A stretch of DNA of 64,000 nucleotides from Macropodus opercularis. Taxonomy: Eukaryota > Chordata > Actinopteri > Anabantiformes > Osphronemidae. Position numbers and translations under genes: made by a program. The notes below the pieces were generated by a model. The model made no database searches and had not been told where the DNA came from. It saw nothing but the letters and a program-made list of their open reading frames with translations. This document shows positions 14,701 through 29,558 of this stretch, in pieces. The first letter of the stretch is position 1. Each line of letters begins with the position of its first letter. The stretch covers positions 9,948,501 through 10,012,500 of the forward strand of contig CM061100.1 of NCBI GenBank assembly GCA_030770545.1, written 5' to 3'.

Positions 14701-16347
14701 CCCCACCACCAGCACCTGGAGTCTCGCACGACGCGTGCACACCCATGCCAGTTTGCACAGACAAGAAAAACACACAAACACATGAAAACCAAGCTTTAAT
14801 ATCTAGTTTTTAAATTGGAGTAGCTGTAGAAGGACTGTGCTCATTTCCATAGTCAGGACATCCCGCTTTGTGTCGTAACATCGTTCACTCTCTCCAATGG
14901 ACGCTGCTGTTTGCAAAGAATGACGCCAGTATCGAGCTGCATTCAGTTTATCTCCATATGACCTGTCCCAGGACATGAACATGGGAGCATGTAAATATGC
15001 GTCATGCTTCAGAAAAGCACCCAATGCACAGACCATAATTCATTCACTGAGACCACTTAGCCTTATTAGACTACAAGAAAAGATTAACATTTCAAAACCG
15101 TAAACAGAAAAATAAAAAGAACGGCAAAGCTGTCTCCCCACCATAACTCAGGCCCAGGCCACTTAACGTTATTGTTAACCAAATAGTCAATATTTTAAAC
15201 CATAAACTTAAACACATACTTAAACATCTTTCCCATCACGTGTTCTGTGCTGTCATCTGTTTCTTCCACTTGAATCATGCTGATAATTTGTGCAAAGGCT
15301 GTGCAATTGTTAAGATATATCAAATTTATCAAATGCCCTAAATGGAGCAGCCATTTTTCTACAGGGAGGGGAAAACCAAGGGAATGTGAAAGGTAAGAAG
15401 AATGGAAAAACCATGACAACACAGGAATGACGCGGGGGGAGAAATGATAAAAACAAATAGGCTGCAGATTGCAAAAAGAGGACGAAGGCATGGGAGAGAA
15501 TTAGACTGAACGATTTACAAAGCACGGAAAGCATGTAAAATGAGACGGAGCAGCGAAGTAATTAGGAGTAAGAGGGGGAAATAAGTGAGTCAGAAATAAC
15601 ACATGGATATTACATTTTGGGGGGAAAGAGAGACACATGGAAAACAAATGTAGAGAAAGAGGCAGAAAGGGACTGTTAGTGACTGTAGAGGCGGTCAGTT
15701 CTTGCTGTCATTGCACCTAAGACCTGACGTAGGCCGGAGTCAGCTCAAACACAACACACCATCACTCACACGCTAATGACTGGCTAGCTCGGTGTTTCAC
15801 TGAGGGTCTATTTGCCGGGTCCAGCAGTCATCGCATCCATCTCTTCTCTGCGGAGAAGAGATTTGTTACTGTACATTAAATTGCTCATTGGAGCTGTTGT
15901 GTCAGATTAGTAAACTCCGGGTTCTTTTCAGTGTGTTGCACATTTCGGACACAGAACTTTTAAAAATTGAAACGTGTCTGAGGCTGATACCTGTGGCTCC
16001 ATGTGGTGAGATTTGATTTCAGGCTACATTAAGCATGTCTAATCTAATATCTAATGGTCTGATTGACATATTGGTATTGTCATTCTTATTTCCTGTGTAA
16101 TTATTATTGCCTTTATTGATCTGATAACCCGCCGTCAATCTGCCGCCTGACAGCCATGTCTATAGGTTTTGTGACACCCAACCCTTCGCTGGAATCATTA
16201 TGGACCCAGAGTGGTATTGATTGATAAAGTGAAGGGGATCTTGTTTAGATTAGTCCAGATTATTGTGAATTTCATGGATGGTATCAGTTCTTAATTTCAT
16301 CTGGAGATGATGCAATCGCTGTGTATGTGAAGCTCTTCTCTGATTTT

Positions 16348-16368
16348 ACACACACACACACACACACA
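16348..16368. repeat. (CA)n microsatellite
   Basis: Perfect CA repeat of 21 bp. Confidence 0.9.
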
Positions 16369-18284
16369 GACGCGGTCTTATTTACCAGCCTCTTATTCGC
16401 TTTGGTTTGACAGAATTCTCCGTAATTAGTTTGGTCAAAGCTGGTCTGCACTTTTTAATGGGAGAAAATGATTTCACCGCATCAGCACCGAGGTTTGTAG
16501 AGGTTCATCCAGCCACTCGATATCTCAAACTTTGTGACTTTGCGGGGGACGTGCATAGATAATTGTGCGTGTCCTGCCTGAACCTGTGTGTTTGTGTATC
16601 TGTTGTCTTTATTGCACAGCAAGTATGTGCGCGCGTCTCGTTTAAATGCAATAATGACTTATTGATCTGACGACAAATTACCTTGTCACCATAGGAGTCT
16701 GCCTGACACTTGGTGTGTGACGCGTTCCTTTCTCATTCTCTTTGTTTAAGTCTAACTTTCCATCACTTCTCTCGGCTCCAGTTTCACTTTTCATTGCTCA
16801 GACTCTGATTCTTTCTGAGCAATGGCAGACATTGCCTGTGATGTGGTCGTGCTGAGATATCCGAGGGAAAGCAATCTGTCCTGTGTGATTTTGTGGTCAG
16901 AAGTTAAAGTTTCATGCAGTGTTAGCCATTGTAGAAGTCCCCACATCCTGCGTCTTTCGCACTTCTCTACTCTTTACCATGTAACCGCTGTGGAAGGCCA
17001 CCGTATCCTGCAGCACTCGGCTGTGATTACCACAGCTGTTTGAAAATGATTCTTCATGAGGCAGCAGCACTGCATTACACAAGGCACTTTGAAAAATTAA
17101 GGTAATTTCCATCTTTAAAAAATTGCCTAAACCACGCAGCGCAGGCTTTCAGTGTGACTGATGTGCTGAGTTTTTTAAAAGTGTGCAGCCTTTTTATGTG
17201 CGACCGTATCGCATCCTTTCACGTTATCATCTATTCCATTAACAAGAAGTGCTACCTAACAAACTTGTTCGTCTCACAGGCACTAAATAAATAAGTTGAC
17301 TTGACACTTGGCAAGTAGCACCTTGAACTTACATATTTAGTTACGGCATTTATTGGGTTCACTTTGATTCATTCTATTATCTTTACACTTTATACAGTTG
17401 TAAAACCACAGTCGCTCAGCATTCTTTTGCCGTAAGCTATAAATACTGAACAGGTCTCATTTTGTAAGTGAACTTGCCTTGGATGTTTGTGGACACTGGA
17501 AAATCTTGCTGGTGTCAAACCAACAGTCTCTTCAACTTGACATAGATCGATATTATGTTTCTAACTTTTTTAAGATTCTGATTGTTTGTGAGCTTGTTAA
17601 CAAGCCATTAAGAAGGAACATGCCAACCAATGTCCACAATTCTGCTCGTTTTCCAACGGTTCTTTCTTTCTTAGCTTCCTATTGGCTTAACACACCTGAT
17701 CCAGGTCATCAGAAATGTACAGAGCAGAAACTGAGAAACTGGTATGCTAGGAAAACAAATTATTATTCAAAGATAATCGTCTGTGCAGCTGAAAGACAAT
17801 ACAGAGTGTAGGTCATTCGTGTGTTATAACCTATTCTCATTACTTGATTTGTGTGTTTTTGTTTCATAAATGTGTTAAGCAAAATAAATCTACATTATTG
17901 CAGTTAATGAACTCATTAAGTAGGATAATACACCTGATTTCTAATCCGTTACTTTCAGTGTTTGACCTATTTAGTCAGAAAGATACGAAAGTTTCTGAAC
18001 TGTTACTCAATCTGCTTTCAAATTCTATAACTGCAAACATTTTTAATGAGAAGAAGCACCGCCATTACCATTTTTGCGAAGTTGTGTCGTCTTAAGCACA
18101 TCTTGTGTAACATAGTGCAACTTGTGTGAAAACTTTCTCCCTCTGGGGTTGTGGTGGGGGTGCTGCTGTTGTCTGATTCCTCTAAAGGAGATTAATGAAA
18201 GGACTACAAACAGAAAAGGAGGGGACAGACGGAGGGATGAGGGAGAGGCTGTGAGGGTGGGATAGGTGGGTAGTAGCGGTGGGA

Positions 18285-18295
18285 GGTGTGTGTGT

Positions 18296-18333
<38 letters not shown>
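18285..18333. repeat. (GT)n microsatellite next to pyrimidine/purine tracts
   Basis: A perfect 33-bp GT run after a short interrupted part. It is followed by a CT-rich stretch (18380-18540) and a GA-rich stretch (18607-18690). Confidence 0.95.
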
Positions 18334-18334
<1 letters not shown>

Positions 18335-21101
18335 GGGGAGTCTTCTGTGAAGTCCATTCATGCCCTGCTGAATCAATGGAATTCTTTCTCCCTCTCTCTG
18401 CTCCCCCCCCCTTTCTTTCACAATTTCTCATTCCTTCACAGACTCTCTCTCTCTAAATCATCTGGTTATCCTATCTCTCCTCCTCTCTCTTTTAGGGTTT
18501 CTATCCCTCTCTCTTCCCGCATTCCTCCTGTCTTGCCTGTCATGGGCTTATGTCTGTGATGTCATTCAGGACAAAGAAGCCAAGCTTGCCTGGAATGTGG
18601 CACAGACTGAGAGAGAAAGGGTGAAGACAGGGGGGAAGAGGGGGAGGGAGGGAGAGACAGAGAACAGATGAGGAGTCAGAAAGAGAGGGAAATGTGGAGA
18701 TAAATGTCATGAAAATGTCAGCGGAGACTTTGAATATCTAAAATATGTGAATAAGCCTCCGTTTAAAATGGCAGGCAACACTGTCTTTTCCACTTAATGA
18801 AACTTTCAAAAACAATCAAAAATGTTTGAGGTAATACAATTTTCCTGTCCAACGGTGAGGTGAAACAGTAGAGCTACATGCAAACACGAAGCATGAGGTG
18901 AAAAGGACAGGTGCGTGCTGGGTTTCTGAAAGCGACGGGACCTCGTTGCGTTTAGTCCATTGGTTGGATTCCTGACCAACGCAGTCAGCGCACAAAGCTC
19001 GTTAAGGTGCGTTCGTTCAAAGACGAAACAAAAATAAAGAAAAGAAATTCAAATAAATGTAGTTTGGAGTTGATTGCAGGCCGTCTCGTGTCTCTGCTGA
19101 GTGATTCTGACACCAGCGTTCTTTGTCAGTCCTGCTCAGTGGCCTTCCCTCACTAGGACGTTTCTATAACAAAGTTGTCTGAATGAAGAAAATGCATTGA
19201 AAGCTTTACCATTTCGGGGTCAAAACGTCTCGAATTTAAAGGTTGGTTTCTTCTTAATGTTCTTTCACCACTTCTGTTTCCATGGAGCATCTTCCTTGTT
19301 GTGTGTTTGGCAACTATTTTGATCTTCCAGGGACCTGAGTGACAGCGGTCTTTCTTCCTGCGTTGCGCTGGTATGCACGGTCTCACATACCAGTGTTTCC
19401 CAAGGTTGTCAAACTGCTGAATGATTAAACAGCATTGGCAGTGAGTGATAAAGGGATGAAATAAACATGGAAACACGCTCAATCTTCTCTACAACTGATG
19501 TCAAGGTTAGAAGTAGAGAGAGCGGGTTAAGTTAAAGAGAAAATATGCTGAATAAAGTGAGAATCAAGAAACAAAGACAGCAGCTGAAAGGCAGAGAAAG
19601 TCTAGTGTCGGGTGAGAGCAGAGCATCACATTCATATTCTGACTCAGGCGTCATTGTGTGTGTCCCAGAAGAGGAATATTTATGTCTGACCACACACACG
19701 CCTGCATGTGGACTGTGACCTCTCTGCAGAGGCCTGTCCGTCACACAGACATGCTGATGGATGAAGCTGTCAGTGCCTGTATGTCTCGCTTATCTGGCAG
19801 TCAGGTTCTCCTCTCTGTAGACCACACACACATACACAGATACAAACAGGCGCCGAGGCACTGTCAAAAACCAAGGCCTAGCAGAGCAGGTAGAGGATGA
19901 TAGGGGAAGAAAATGTAAGAAGAGAAAAGTTGGGTTTCTTCAGGGTTTTTTTTTTTGTCTTTTTCTGGCCAAACAAGATCAGCAATTCTGTTTCATGTTG
20001 ATGAAAAAGACAAGGATGAAGGCAGCAAAGCCGCTGAGTCCAGTCCTCCTCGGCTGAAATTTGTACTTTTAACAAAGCAACCTACACACATCAGGTTTGG
20101 GTGTTGTATCATGTCCTTCAGCACTTGATTATTTCCCCAAATAGGTAAGCTGTAGGAGCTGATAAGCTGTCAGTACTTGACCGGTCAGCAACATGCTCAA
20201 GTGGTGAAGTGGTCCTGAAGATGAACATGTTGGTATCATTCTGTTAGTCCACAAGTGTTGTCAGGCTGCAGGATCTTTGTCTGATCCTCACAGAGTCAGC
20301 AACCACAGCTACGCTATTAGTGTCAGTAGTCAGTGAACACCACCTAGCTGTCGCTGTGGGTTGTTCGCTTCTTCAATCACTATGTTTTACATTGATTGTA
20401 GCATGTGGTCGTTTGTAGAATTCATCCAGTTTATTTTAAGGCAAGGCAATGTTTCATCTTAAAAATCTACAATTTAAGAAGAGATTATTTACTTCATAAT
20501 TTAAAGCCTCTGGAAAACACTCATATCACTCACTTTCCAGAGAGAAACAAAGAGGATGTACACGCACAGTTTTCTATGCAAAGTATATCATGCATATATT
20601 GTGTAAAATGAAGCATCATGGGTGATGCCCAGAGGAGACGACTAAAGCTCTTTCCAATTTTCCATGTGAGTGTTTCTGGGGAGAGCGAGACTCAGCATGC
20701 GCTCATCCTCGCTCTTCTTTTCTCTCTCAGGTAGCTGGGATGGGGCTGCGGGTGCAGGAGCGCGTGCACGTGTGTTGGGGCTGCTCTTGTATGCATGCCT
20801 GTGTGGCTCACCCACTAAGCAGTAAATTTTGTTATCCTTGGGGGTCCGGCTGCGCGAGGCTTACACCGGCATCCCACTCTGGTTTTAAAACAACACAGGC
20901 ACACAATCTAACACTCGAAATCCTGCATTTTGAAAACACACAGAGACACATTGTGGAGTATAAGCTGCGTAAACACACACTTCCTCACACACGCATACGT
21001 GCACACTGGCTCGGCTTTGCCATGGCTCTGCTTTTCAATTTTCAGCTCAATTACATTCCACTGTTACCTATTCTAAACCGAGATCCCTCTTTTCCCTCAG
21101 G

Positions 21102-21128
21102 ACACACACACACACACACACACACACA
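21102..21128. repeat. (CA)n microsatellite
   Basis: Perfect CA repeat of 27 bp. Confidence 0.95.
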
Positions 21129-24100
21129 TTTTTATTGGTACTGCATCCCACTTACACCAAGACTGTGTGGCCTGCTCAACTTTCTCTGAAAGTGAGAATC
21201 ATTTGTGAGTGTGGAAACTTGTTTTGTTTGTTTGTTCGTTTTGCTTCAGTAATAAAGAGGATGCTGGAATATAGACTCTACACACTGACGTTCACTTTGG
21301 ACCTTAAATCTTGAAGAACACGAGTTGTGCTAGAAAATCAAAACCTACTGAAACAGTGACTATAACCTTTGTGTTACTACTGCATCCATTCATTCCCCCC
21401 TAAGTTGTTTAGTTTGAAAATGTAGAAACAGTGCACCAAGAGCACCTCTAGGAAGTTGGTTTATGGCCCTGTACTTATAATTCAAATATAATTATAAAGT
21501 TATAAACTACAGCTGCAAGGGAAATTAAAACCCTAAATCACATTTATATATGACATATCTCAGAATTGAAGATATGTTTTATAATAATGCACTTCCTTCA
21601 TTATAAAAGCAGGCCAGACATGAAGCTTTTTGGTCTGCTTTTAATCAAATTCTGCATATGGGGCATCTGCTGTCGGTGTTTCTGCATGGCAATGTGTGCA
21701 TGTTGTAGCAAAACTGGCAAAGGTTCTTAAAAATCTTCAATTTAAAAAAAACATACGCTAATTTATGACTCGATAAATTACCTTAAACAAAAAAAGAGGG
21801 TCTGTTCTGTGTGAAAGTGCTTCACACACACGCATGCACACACAATATTGTTGGCGACGAGCATACAAAGAGAACAAACAGCCATGTAATGTGGCGGCTC
21901 CCTCTCTTTGACACGGGGCGCTGGAATTCATCAGAGGGGGGCATGGTGTGTGTCTGTGTGTGTGTGTGTGTACTTGTCAGATTATCTAATGATTAGCATT
22001 ACTGACAACTAACAGCAAGAAGAAGGAACAATGAGTGTCATTTGTCCTTTCTCTCTTTTACCCACTAACCTTCTTTTTGTTTGCACTATTACTTGCTTTT
22101 AATCTTTTTCTCTTTCTCCAACAAGAAAGGAACAAGGCGATAACACTTGGCAGGAAAATGATAAATTATATCATTGGACTTTGTTCAAAACACACTCTTG
22201 CAAACCAACATGATTCAGCAATCCGCAACCATTAAAAACAGCTTGGCTGATAAAATATAATGATAGATTGCCATCTCTAAGCCCTGTAATACAGCGTGGA
22301 TGCCGAGAACCAATAAAGCTGTTTGTAATCAGCTAATGATAGATCGTGAGGGTTGAGGTTAGTTGATGGCCATGATTTGAACTCATCGAAAAAAGGTGGG
22401 GGGGTACGAAGCAGAGGCGGTGATGAGAAATTATTGGACACGTAGCGTAACGGGAATCAACGTTTGGTATCTGTGTGATAAACTCAGTATTTATACAAAA
22501 AGAACTGTACAGCTGTGATTTTTCATATCGGATCTGGCAACTTTAACCACAAAGTGGAACATATCCTCGAATCGAATCATAAAAGTGAGACTTTATTGTC
22601 AGATAAAAACAAACTTTTTTAGATTTTTACTTTTACAATTCATAAAAGTTCCTGGACATTCTAGGTTTGTGTTTCTGAAAGGAGAATAGATGCAGAAATA
22701 TAACAATAGTAACACTAGAGGTCTTGTGACAGTTGAATATTAAAAAAAATCAAGTTTTTCTTTGTTTTCGTGGTTGAAGTTCTTGCTACTTCCGCCTTTG
22801 TGAGAGTGATTCATGTAAACTTCAAAGGTCAGAAGCTGTGGACATTAGGAATGACTCTGTTTGAAGCTTTGAAAACGCTGACTTCATCAAGCTTTGTGGA
22901 AACATTTCAGATTTTTTACCAAACTTTTCCATTTTGTCATACAGTGTCACAGAATCAACCTATTTATGTGGCGTTGGCTAAAGCCAGATGGAAAAATCAT
23001 TTAGGAAAACTATGCATAACACAGATTCAAGTTTCACCGTTCACTCCAGACTTTGGCTTTTGTGATTGTCTTTCTTTCCTGCTGTATCCAAACCAAACTG
23101 CTGCTGCAAGGACTGAGATCACAGTTTGTTCCTTTGTTGAACCATGCAGATTGACTTCTCCTTGTTTTATTGCCTTAATTTAGCTCCTCTCCTTGTCTGT
23201 TCTTGCCCCCAAGACTGGAAACTTAGTGACACTCGTTCTGAAGGACGAAGGAATTGAATTGTATGATTTATGCGATCTGCGTTTTCGCAGAGGAACGCGT
23301 TGCAGCATTAGATAGGTTGCATCCTTTATTCTCCACGCTATCATTTCCTTGCTGTGAAGCATGCTCTTTGTTGACAAGTAATACATCACACTTGTGAGGC
23401 ACAGTGACCAGGTCATTGTGCTGTCAGCTACAGTGAATTGAACCACTGCGGAGAGGAGAGGTCACATCAAACATCTGCTCCACAAGTCATAAAAGATCAG
23501 TGTGAATTACAATCCACTTACAACATGAAGTGAAGGACTCTGTGATATTAGCTCCCATATGCACATGACGATATCGATCCTTTTAGTATTCCAGTACCCT
23601 AACTGTTCTTCCTTGTAACTACATCAGGCTGTAGTCAGCAGCTGACAAGGCACTTGACCCCATGTTGTCCCCATGTTTGGTCCACGGCCAAGTGCTTTAA
23701 TATACCAGTAAGGTAGAAAAGAGCGATATCAATGAAGAATTGCTATCGCTAAGAACTGATTGAAGTGATATGGTTCTAACCGACACGATTTGTTGAGACT
23801 CCTTCCAAAACCATCTCAGGTTAATATCAATATACAGCCTCTGTGTCCATCGTGCAATAGTGACGCCCTGCTGCCACGGCAACCGTTTCACCAAAGCTCA
23901 CTAACTGACACTGACACCATGTAAGCAGCAGTGACATCCGCGATTTCTTGTAGAGACTACCGAGCTGACAGTTGTGTTCTCGGCATATGTTGCCAAGAGC
24001 TGAGATCTTCCCGCTTGGCTGAGATGGGCCAGTGCACAGCTGGTGTGAAGAGGACCTGATTGAATCCATGCAGCTTAAAGTCTCTATGCAAACATTCCAT

Positions 24101-27100
24101 TAGAACAGCGTTACGGCATTACCCAGAATCACAGTCATAATTGGCTCCGAGTTGTTCAGAACGGCACGAAGCGCTGTCTTTTCTGTCTCTTTATCGTTTG
24201 GTGTAGTTGGCTGTGTACTCTGTGTGTGCTCTTTTTGCTTTCAGGCGGTCACAATGTGTGTCTGCCGCTGCCTCTTTGCCCTTTTCTCTATCCGTTTTTG
24301 TGTATATAAAGGTTTCAGGCTGTGCCTCAACAGTTATGTGACACCTTTCATAACTCCATAAAGAGAACATGCTGTATGTAATAAGACAGCACAGGGTGCT
24401 CCTTCACAAAGCAGCTGGCTGAATCCCCAATGATGGCCTCAAGCTTTACAGAACAGACACTTTCTCTGTGTCTGTCTTCCTGTCTTCCTATGTATGTATC
24501 TACCTGTCTGTCCAGTCTGGTTCTGGACTCTGACAGCTAAGTTTAAGGGAGTCAGCTGTTTCGAATCAGACGCCGGGGATTCGGGTGGTATCTGCATGTC
24601 TCATTTCTCCATCTTGGTGAGTGATGGCAGTTAGCTGTTTGTGCATTTGCCAGACTGACACCTCTGATTGGTCAATCCCAGTCTGTCAGTCATTTTGCCT
24701 TCACGGACACTGCAACCAAGAGGCAATTCCCACAGCACTGACAGAGCCTCAGGCTATTATTGCCACTGTGACATAGAGCTTAGCCTCTAAGTGAGACTAG
24801 CAGCATCTAAACTCAACGGCTTACACCCTCTCAAATTTCTATTTTGCACAGTAAAACGCTGCCGACTGCTTAGCGGTGCTGATGGGATTTTCAGTGATAG
24901 AATGGCAGTCTCTAGTTTCATTAGTATGCCGACATTATGTCGACCTCTGTAGCTTTCATGCTTGTTCCTTCTCCTCACCTACAAGTGTCCTGTCCGCCAT
25001 CAGACTGATGCACTTGTACTTCACCCTGTTTCAATAAAAAGCTGAGGTTGTTATCAAGGCGGTATAGAAGTCAAAAATAGTCCAAAGGTACTGTGTGCAC
25101 CTTCTGTTGAGTACAACAAAGGTCAATCAGGAAAGCGTTAAGAATTTGACCCACACCTGACACAAAAAGCAATTGACAGATTGGTCAAATGTGACACAAG
25201 GGAAGAGCTGAGAAAAATAATTGGCCTCCCCTTCATCTCCTCCTCGGAAAGTGAAAGATGATAACTATTGATATCTGAGTTTTTAACTGTCACCTTGTAT
25301 TACTTGCAGCGTGACACGGCGCTAGACTCAATCCCCGGTTAGCCAAAGTGTTTGACCTGCTGCAGTGCTCCTGACAAAGGCAATTAATCCTTAAGCAGGC
25401 ACTGTTCTAAAGGAGGTTCAGGACCATTCAGTCTTCAAAGTGAAGAGATGAATTTCTTGTCTGCAAATCGTAAAGAACTTAATTCTAATCATCAGAAACT
25501 TTTTCAGAGAATGTTGTTTGGCTGCTTTTGTTCGTCCTTGAGGTTGAACCCAGACCTTGCGCGTGTCGGTAATGCAGCTATTAAAAGGAATTGAAATTAT
25601 GTGTGGATAAAAGCTCAGGCATGTGAGGCTATGGAGCTCGAAACGTTTCCAGTTTCACTAAGAAAATTACTTTTAAATGCACGCATTACTCAACTTTCTG
25701 AAGAATCATCACTCCACCGTAAAGTGAAATAATAATGCAACACAGTAAGAATGAAGTAACATAAGGGGAATGTCCTGCCCCTAAGGTCTGCCTGCTTCTG
25801 CAGACATATAAGAAGTTAAGCACGCTCAAAAGACTCATACATATATAAATATGTTATTGAGATTTTAAGTTTATTCATCTGAAAAGCCAAATCCGCGTTC
25901 AGCTTGCATAAACCTGCTGCTTAAATTGGAAATTGCTTCATATGTTAAACAAGTGAAAAAGTAAAACTGAGCAGTGAAAGAAAACTTCATATTGCAACAG
26001 CGCAACCTGTGCATTTTTTTTTTTGTTTTGTTTGTTTCGTGAACAGTGAAGTGTGGATGGAAATAATGTGAGACGCACATTTATACACTGTCAGGTTCCA
26101 TGCTTTGTGTGAATTGAGTCAATGGGTGTGAAGCCCATGTGGTCATCTCATAATGTCAACAGTCCTTATCGTCTGAGGAAGGAAAAAGCTGAAAAGTCAA
26201 AACAATTCCACACAGCGTTCGTAGGGTGAGAGTGTGTAAAGCTCCTTGAGATTTTTTTTTCTTATTTCTTGCGAAACATAAGCCATTATATCCAAGGTCT
26301 GAACAAGATTTGTGATGTCAGGTGTCTAAAGTGAGAGAGTGTGTGTGTGTGTGTAGGTGAGGCGGGGTGAGAGACAGGCCGGAGGGAGAACCTAAGTGTC
26401 CGAGCATAATGGTCGTCTTCCTGTGTCTGACCGCGGAGCTGTGGAGGTCAATGCAAACCTTTCAACGTCCTCCTTCCCTCCCGTCCTCTTTGCTTTATGT
26501 TACTCTCTTTGCCTTTTGCACTCTGTTGTCTCGCTCGTTTTATCAACTCCCGATGCTCCTGAAGGGTGCTCATCCTTCTTTCATTCGCTCGTTCATTCAT
26601 CTCTCCAACACAGCTGTTTCCAGTTGACCCAGATGCATACCTGAAATGCCGGGGCGTCATTGTTTCGTGTGTGAACGTGACGGGTTGCGCACTTGCCTTT
26701 GGAGAGCGAGCGAGGCTGGGAGGCTGACAAGAAGGGTAGATGTAGAATAAAAGCAGAATGGAATCAAAGGAGAGGAAAATACGAGTGTGGTGCTCATGCA
26801 TGTGTTTCGGTTCTTATGCCCTGAGTCTGTGATTGTATAAACTAGACTGGATGCAATAAAGGATGCAGCCACTGACAAATATGCATACATACAGAGTAAA
26901 CACAAGCTGCTGCGCTTCCTTTTACAATCCAATATTTTTATTACTTTGTTTTTGCTGAACGTTATTTCAATGGGTTAAAGGTGGTCTTTAAATGCACTTA
27001 TCTTAACTTGGCACTCAGACGTAAGTGTACTTTTAAAGAGACGTTCAAGTTGCACAGAGTCAGTCAGTCACATATACATAAAACTAAATATTCACATTAA

Positions 27101-27482
27101 AGTAGACTCCCTTTAATTGCATATGGCCACATAGACACAAACATATGCAGGCTTCAGAGCGCTGGGTAAAAATATTACACCACAATTACATTGCCGTTAG
27201 CCACGGCAGCTGGTCTGGACAAAACGGCACCACAGCGTCTCTGTCTCTCTATGACTTTGTGCTACGGTTTTATTTACATTCCTCTTTCTCCCATGACACA
27301 TGACTAAACTAATCTAAAATGCAGTGAGCCCAGGATTGGCAGAGTCAAACAGAGACTAAAACCATCGACCTAAACGAGTTATGCCATTCAGGGCAGCACA
27401 GAGGCTCATGCTCCTCGCTGGCGGGTCTTCTAATATGAAAAACGTGTTTTTAAACCAGATGAGATGTCCATGACAGGTAGAT

Positions 27483-27512
27483 TGATGGACGGATGGATGG
27501 ATGGATGGATGA
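27483..27512. repeat. (GGAT)n tetranucleotide microsatellite
   Basis: About seven GATG/GGAT units, one with a C substitution. Confidence 0.9.
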
Positions 27513-29525
27513 CTTGGTTAGTTATTGTGAGAGCTTCTGTACGAATTGTGTTCAACAAAAACTGTGGATTCTCAAATCAATTCCATTCAGTAAAAACTGA
27601 ACTGAATGAATCGAAACGGTGACGTGAAAATCTGACCTTTAGACTGTCGAAGGTTGGTAACTCTGTGCTTTCAACAAGGTCTAACGTGGCTCACACTGAA
27701 TGTCATAAGACCGGATTTTATTCCATGAAAAGCGGTTGACTGGTGTAACTGCAACAAGGAAAGAAAAGCCATGTGCGAGGACTCAGACACACACAAACCA
27801 ACAGCAAGGCTACTAATACAACCAAATAGCCATTACTCCAGCATCTGCAGCCTAGCAACCAGGCCACTGGATGTCATTGTCCTTCATCCCATTTTTGTGT
27901 GTGTGTGTGTCTGTTTGTGTGTATGTGCGCACCCTCCTGTGATGTCTGTGACAGCTTTAGAAATACTGAGAGAAAGGGAGACAGAGAATGAGAGAAAATG
28001 GAAAAACCGAAACAAGCGGATGACTGCTTCTATTACCGTATTAAAAATAGCCAATCCTGTTATTTAAAATAGGAGCAGCTTCACTAGGTTTTACAGGGAA
28101 TTAGGTCATCATCACTGCAGTTCCTGCTTCCTAGGTCACACCCTATTTTGAATGATCGTCATAAAGGGCAGCTACACTAAAAACAACAAAATTTTAACAA
28201 AATTGTTAAAAGTAATTTTTTTTAATCCATCATGACATATAGTAATAGTTAATCAGAAATCAGTTTTACACTTTCATGTTTTCTAGGACATTAAATATGT
28301 AGAATTTCTAGAATTTTCTTTTTCTTTTTATACAAAGTTTGTGATATAATGTACATATAAAGATTCGAACAGGCAATTAACATGCAGACGTTTCCTCAAC
28401 AGAAGCCAGGCCTCTTTCAGTTTTCTTTTCTTCTTATTTGCTTGATCTCATTATGATGAGTGAGCCACAGGAAATTCTGTTTGTGGTTCATTACCATTTA
28501 AAAGTACAGTAACAGTAACTGAGTCCTTCCACACGCTCGTGTGTGCACATGCAGGTGTGTGTTTCACCAGCTAACAAAGAGCCTCTTCCAAATCACATTC
28601 AGTTTTTACCAATTCAAACCAGATGATGAAAGCTGACTAATTCAAATAACATTTATTCATGAGCTCCGGCCTGTGTCCTGGTGAGTTACGTAACGTCTCA
28701 CACAGTGTGTGCACAGAACAGAAACACTATACAACATCTCATTTTCATTTGAAATATTGTTTATTTGCTTTAATATTCGCACTTTGTTGTCTCTTTTTTT
28801 CTACAGGTGCATTATCTCTTGTTCTTTCTTCTTCTTCTTCGTTTCCGCCTCTATTTTCTTTCAATGGCCACAAAGCTTTTGATGTTATTATTATTGAAGC
28901 AGCTCAGCAGCAGCTTTTTGTATGTGTGGATGTGTTGTCTGCTGGAAATTTACAGGCACATTAGTAAAGTCTGATAAAAGACCGAGGCCTGTTCTCTTCT
29001 CCTCTGCATTTTTGACTACATTCTGAAATTGTTCTATCGCATAACAATTCTATTTTCCTCTTTCATCCTTGCCTCAAGATGCACCTGTTTTTCCCCATCA
29101 TGTCCTTATTTCCCTCATTCTTTCTTCTTTTGTTGCTATTCTTGTCTATCCCTGGTGTTTTTTTACATTGGCAGAATCAAAATGTCCACGTTATAGTGGA
29201 TGAGTAACTGCTATAAAAGACATTAATAAGAATAATTTGTCCATTTTAATTTGTGGTTTGTTGTCCGTGGCTAGGAAGCCGCGATGAGCAGCTGTCTCTT
29301 TGTACACTATCAGGTTCTGAGGTCATTTAGTATGAGTCGTTCACGTCACGCTCTCCTTCCTAACAAACCACCTCTCTGTCCCCTTGGAGGAGCCCCGCGG
29401 CGTGAACTGTCCTTTCAGGTGTCACAGCGGTGGCTTGATTGACGTCACCGGCGCCTGGCTGAATAAACTAAATGAAAGGAGTAAACACACCAAGTTCAAA
29501 TAAGCCACTCCAAACATGGCCAGCG

Positions 29526-29528
<3 letters not shown>

Positions 29529-29557
<29 letters not shown>
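29529..29557. repeat. (CA)n microsatellite
   Basis: Perfect CA repeat of 29 bp. Confidence 0.95.

Positions 29558-29558
<1 letters not shown>

Noticed and set aside
22770..23183. 137-codon open frame of fairly normal composition
   Set aside because: Starts at GTG; no matching splice sites, conserved motif or family resemblance. Probably chance.
29401..29475. GC-rich segment after TTTCAG that might be an exon
   Set aside because: Translates to WLDRHRR-type residues with an early stop and no resemblance to CNTFR; better read as regulatory-like DNA with a CRE.
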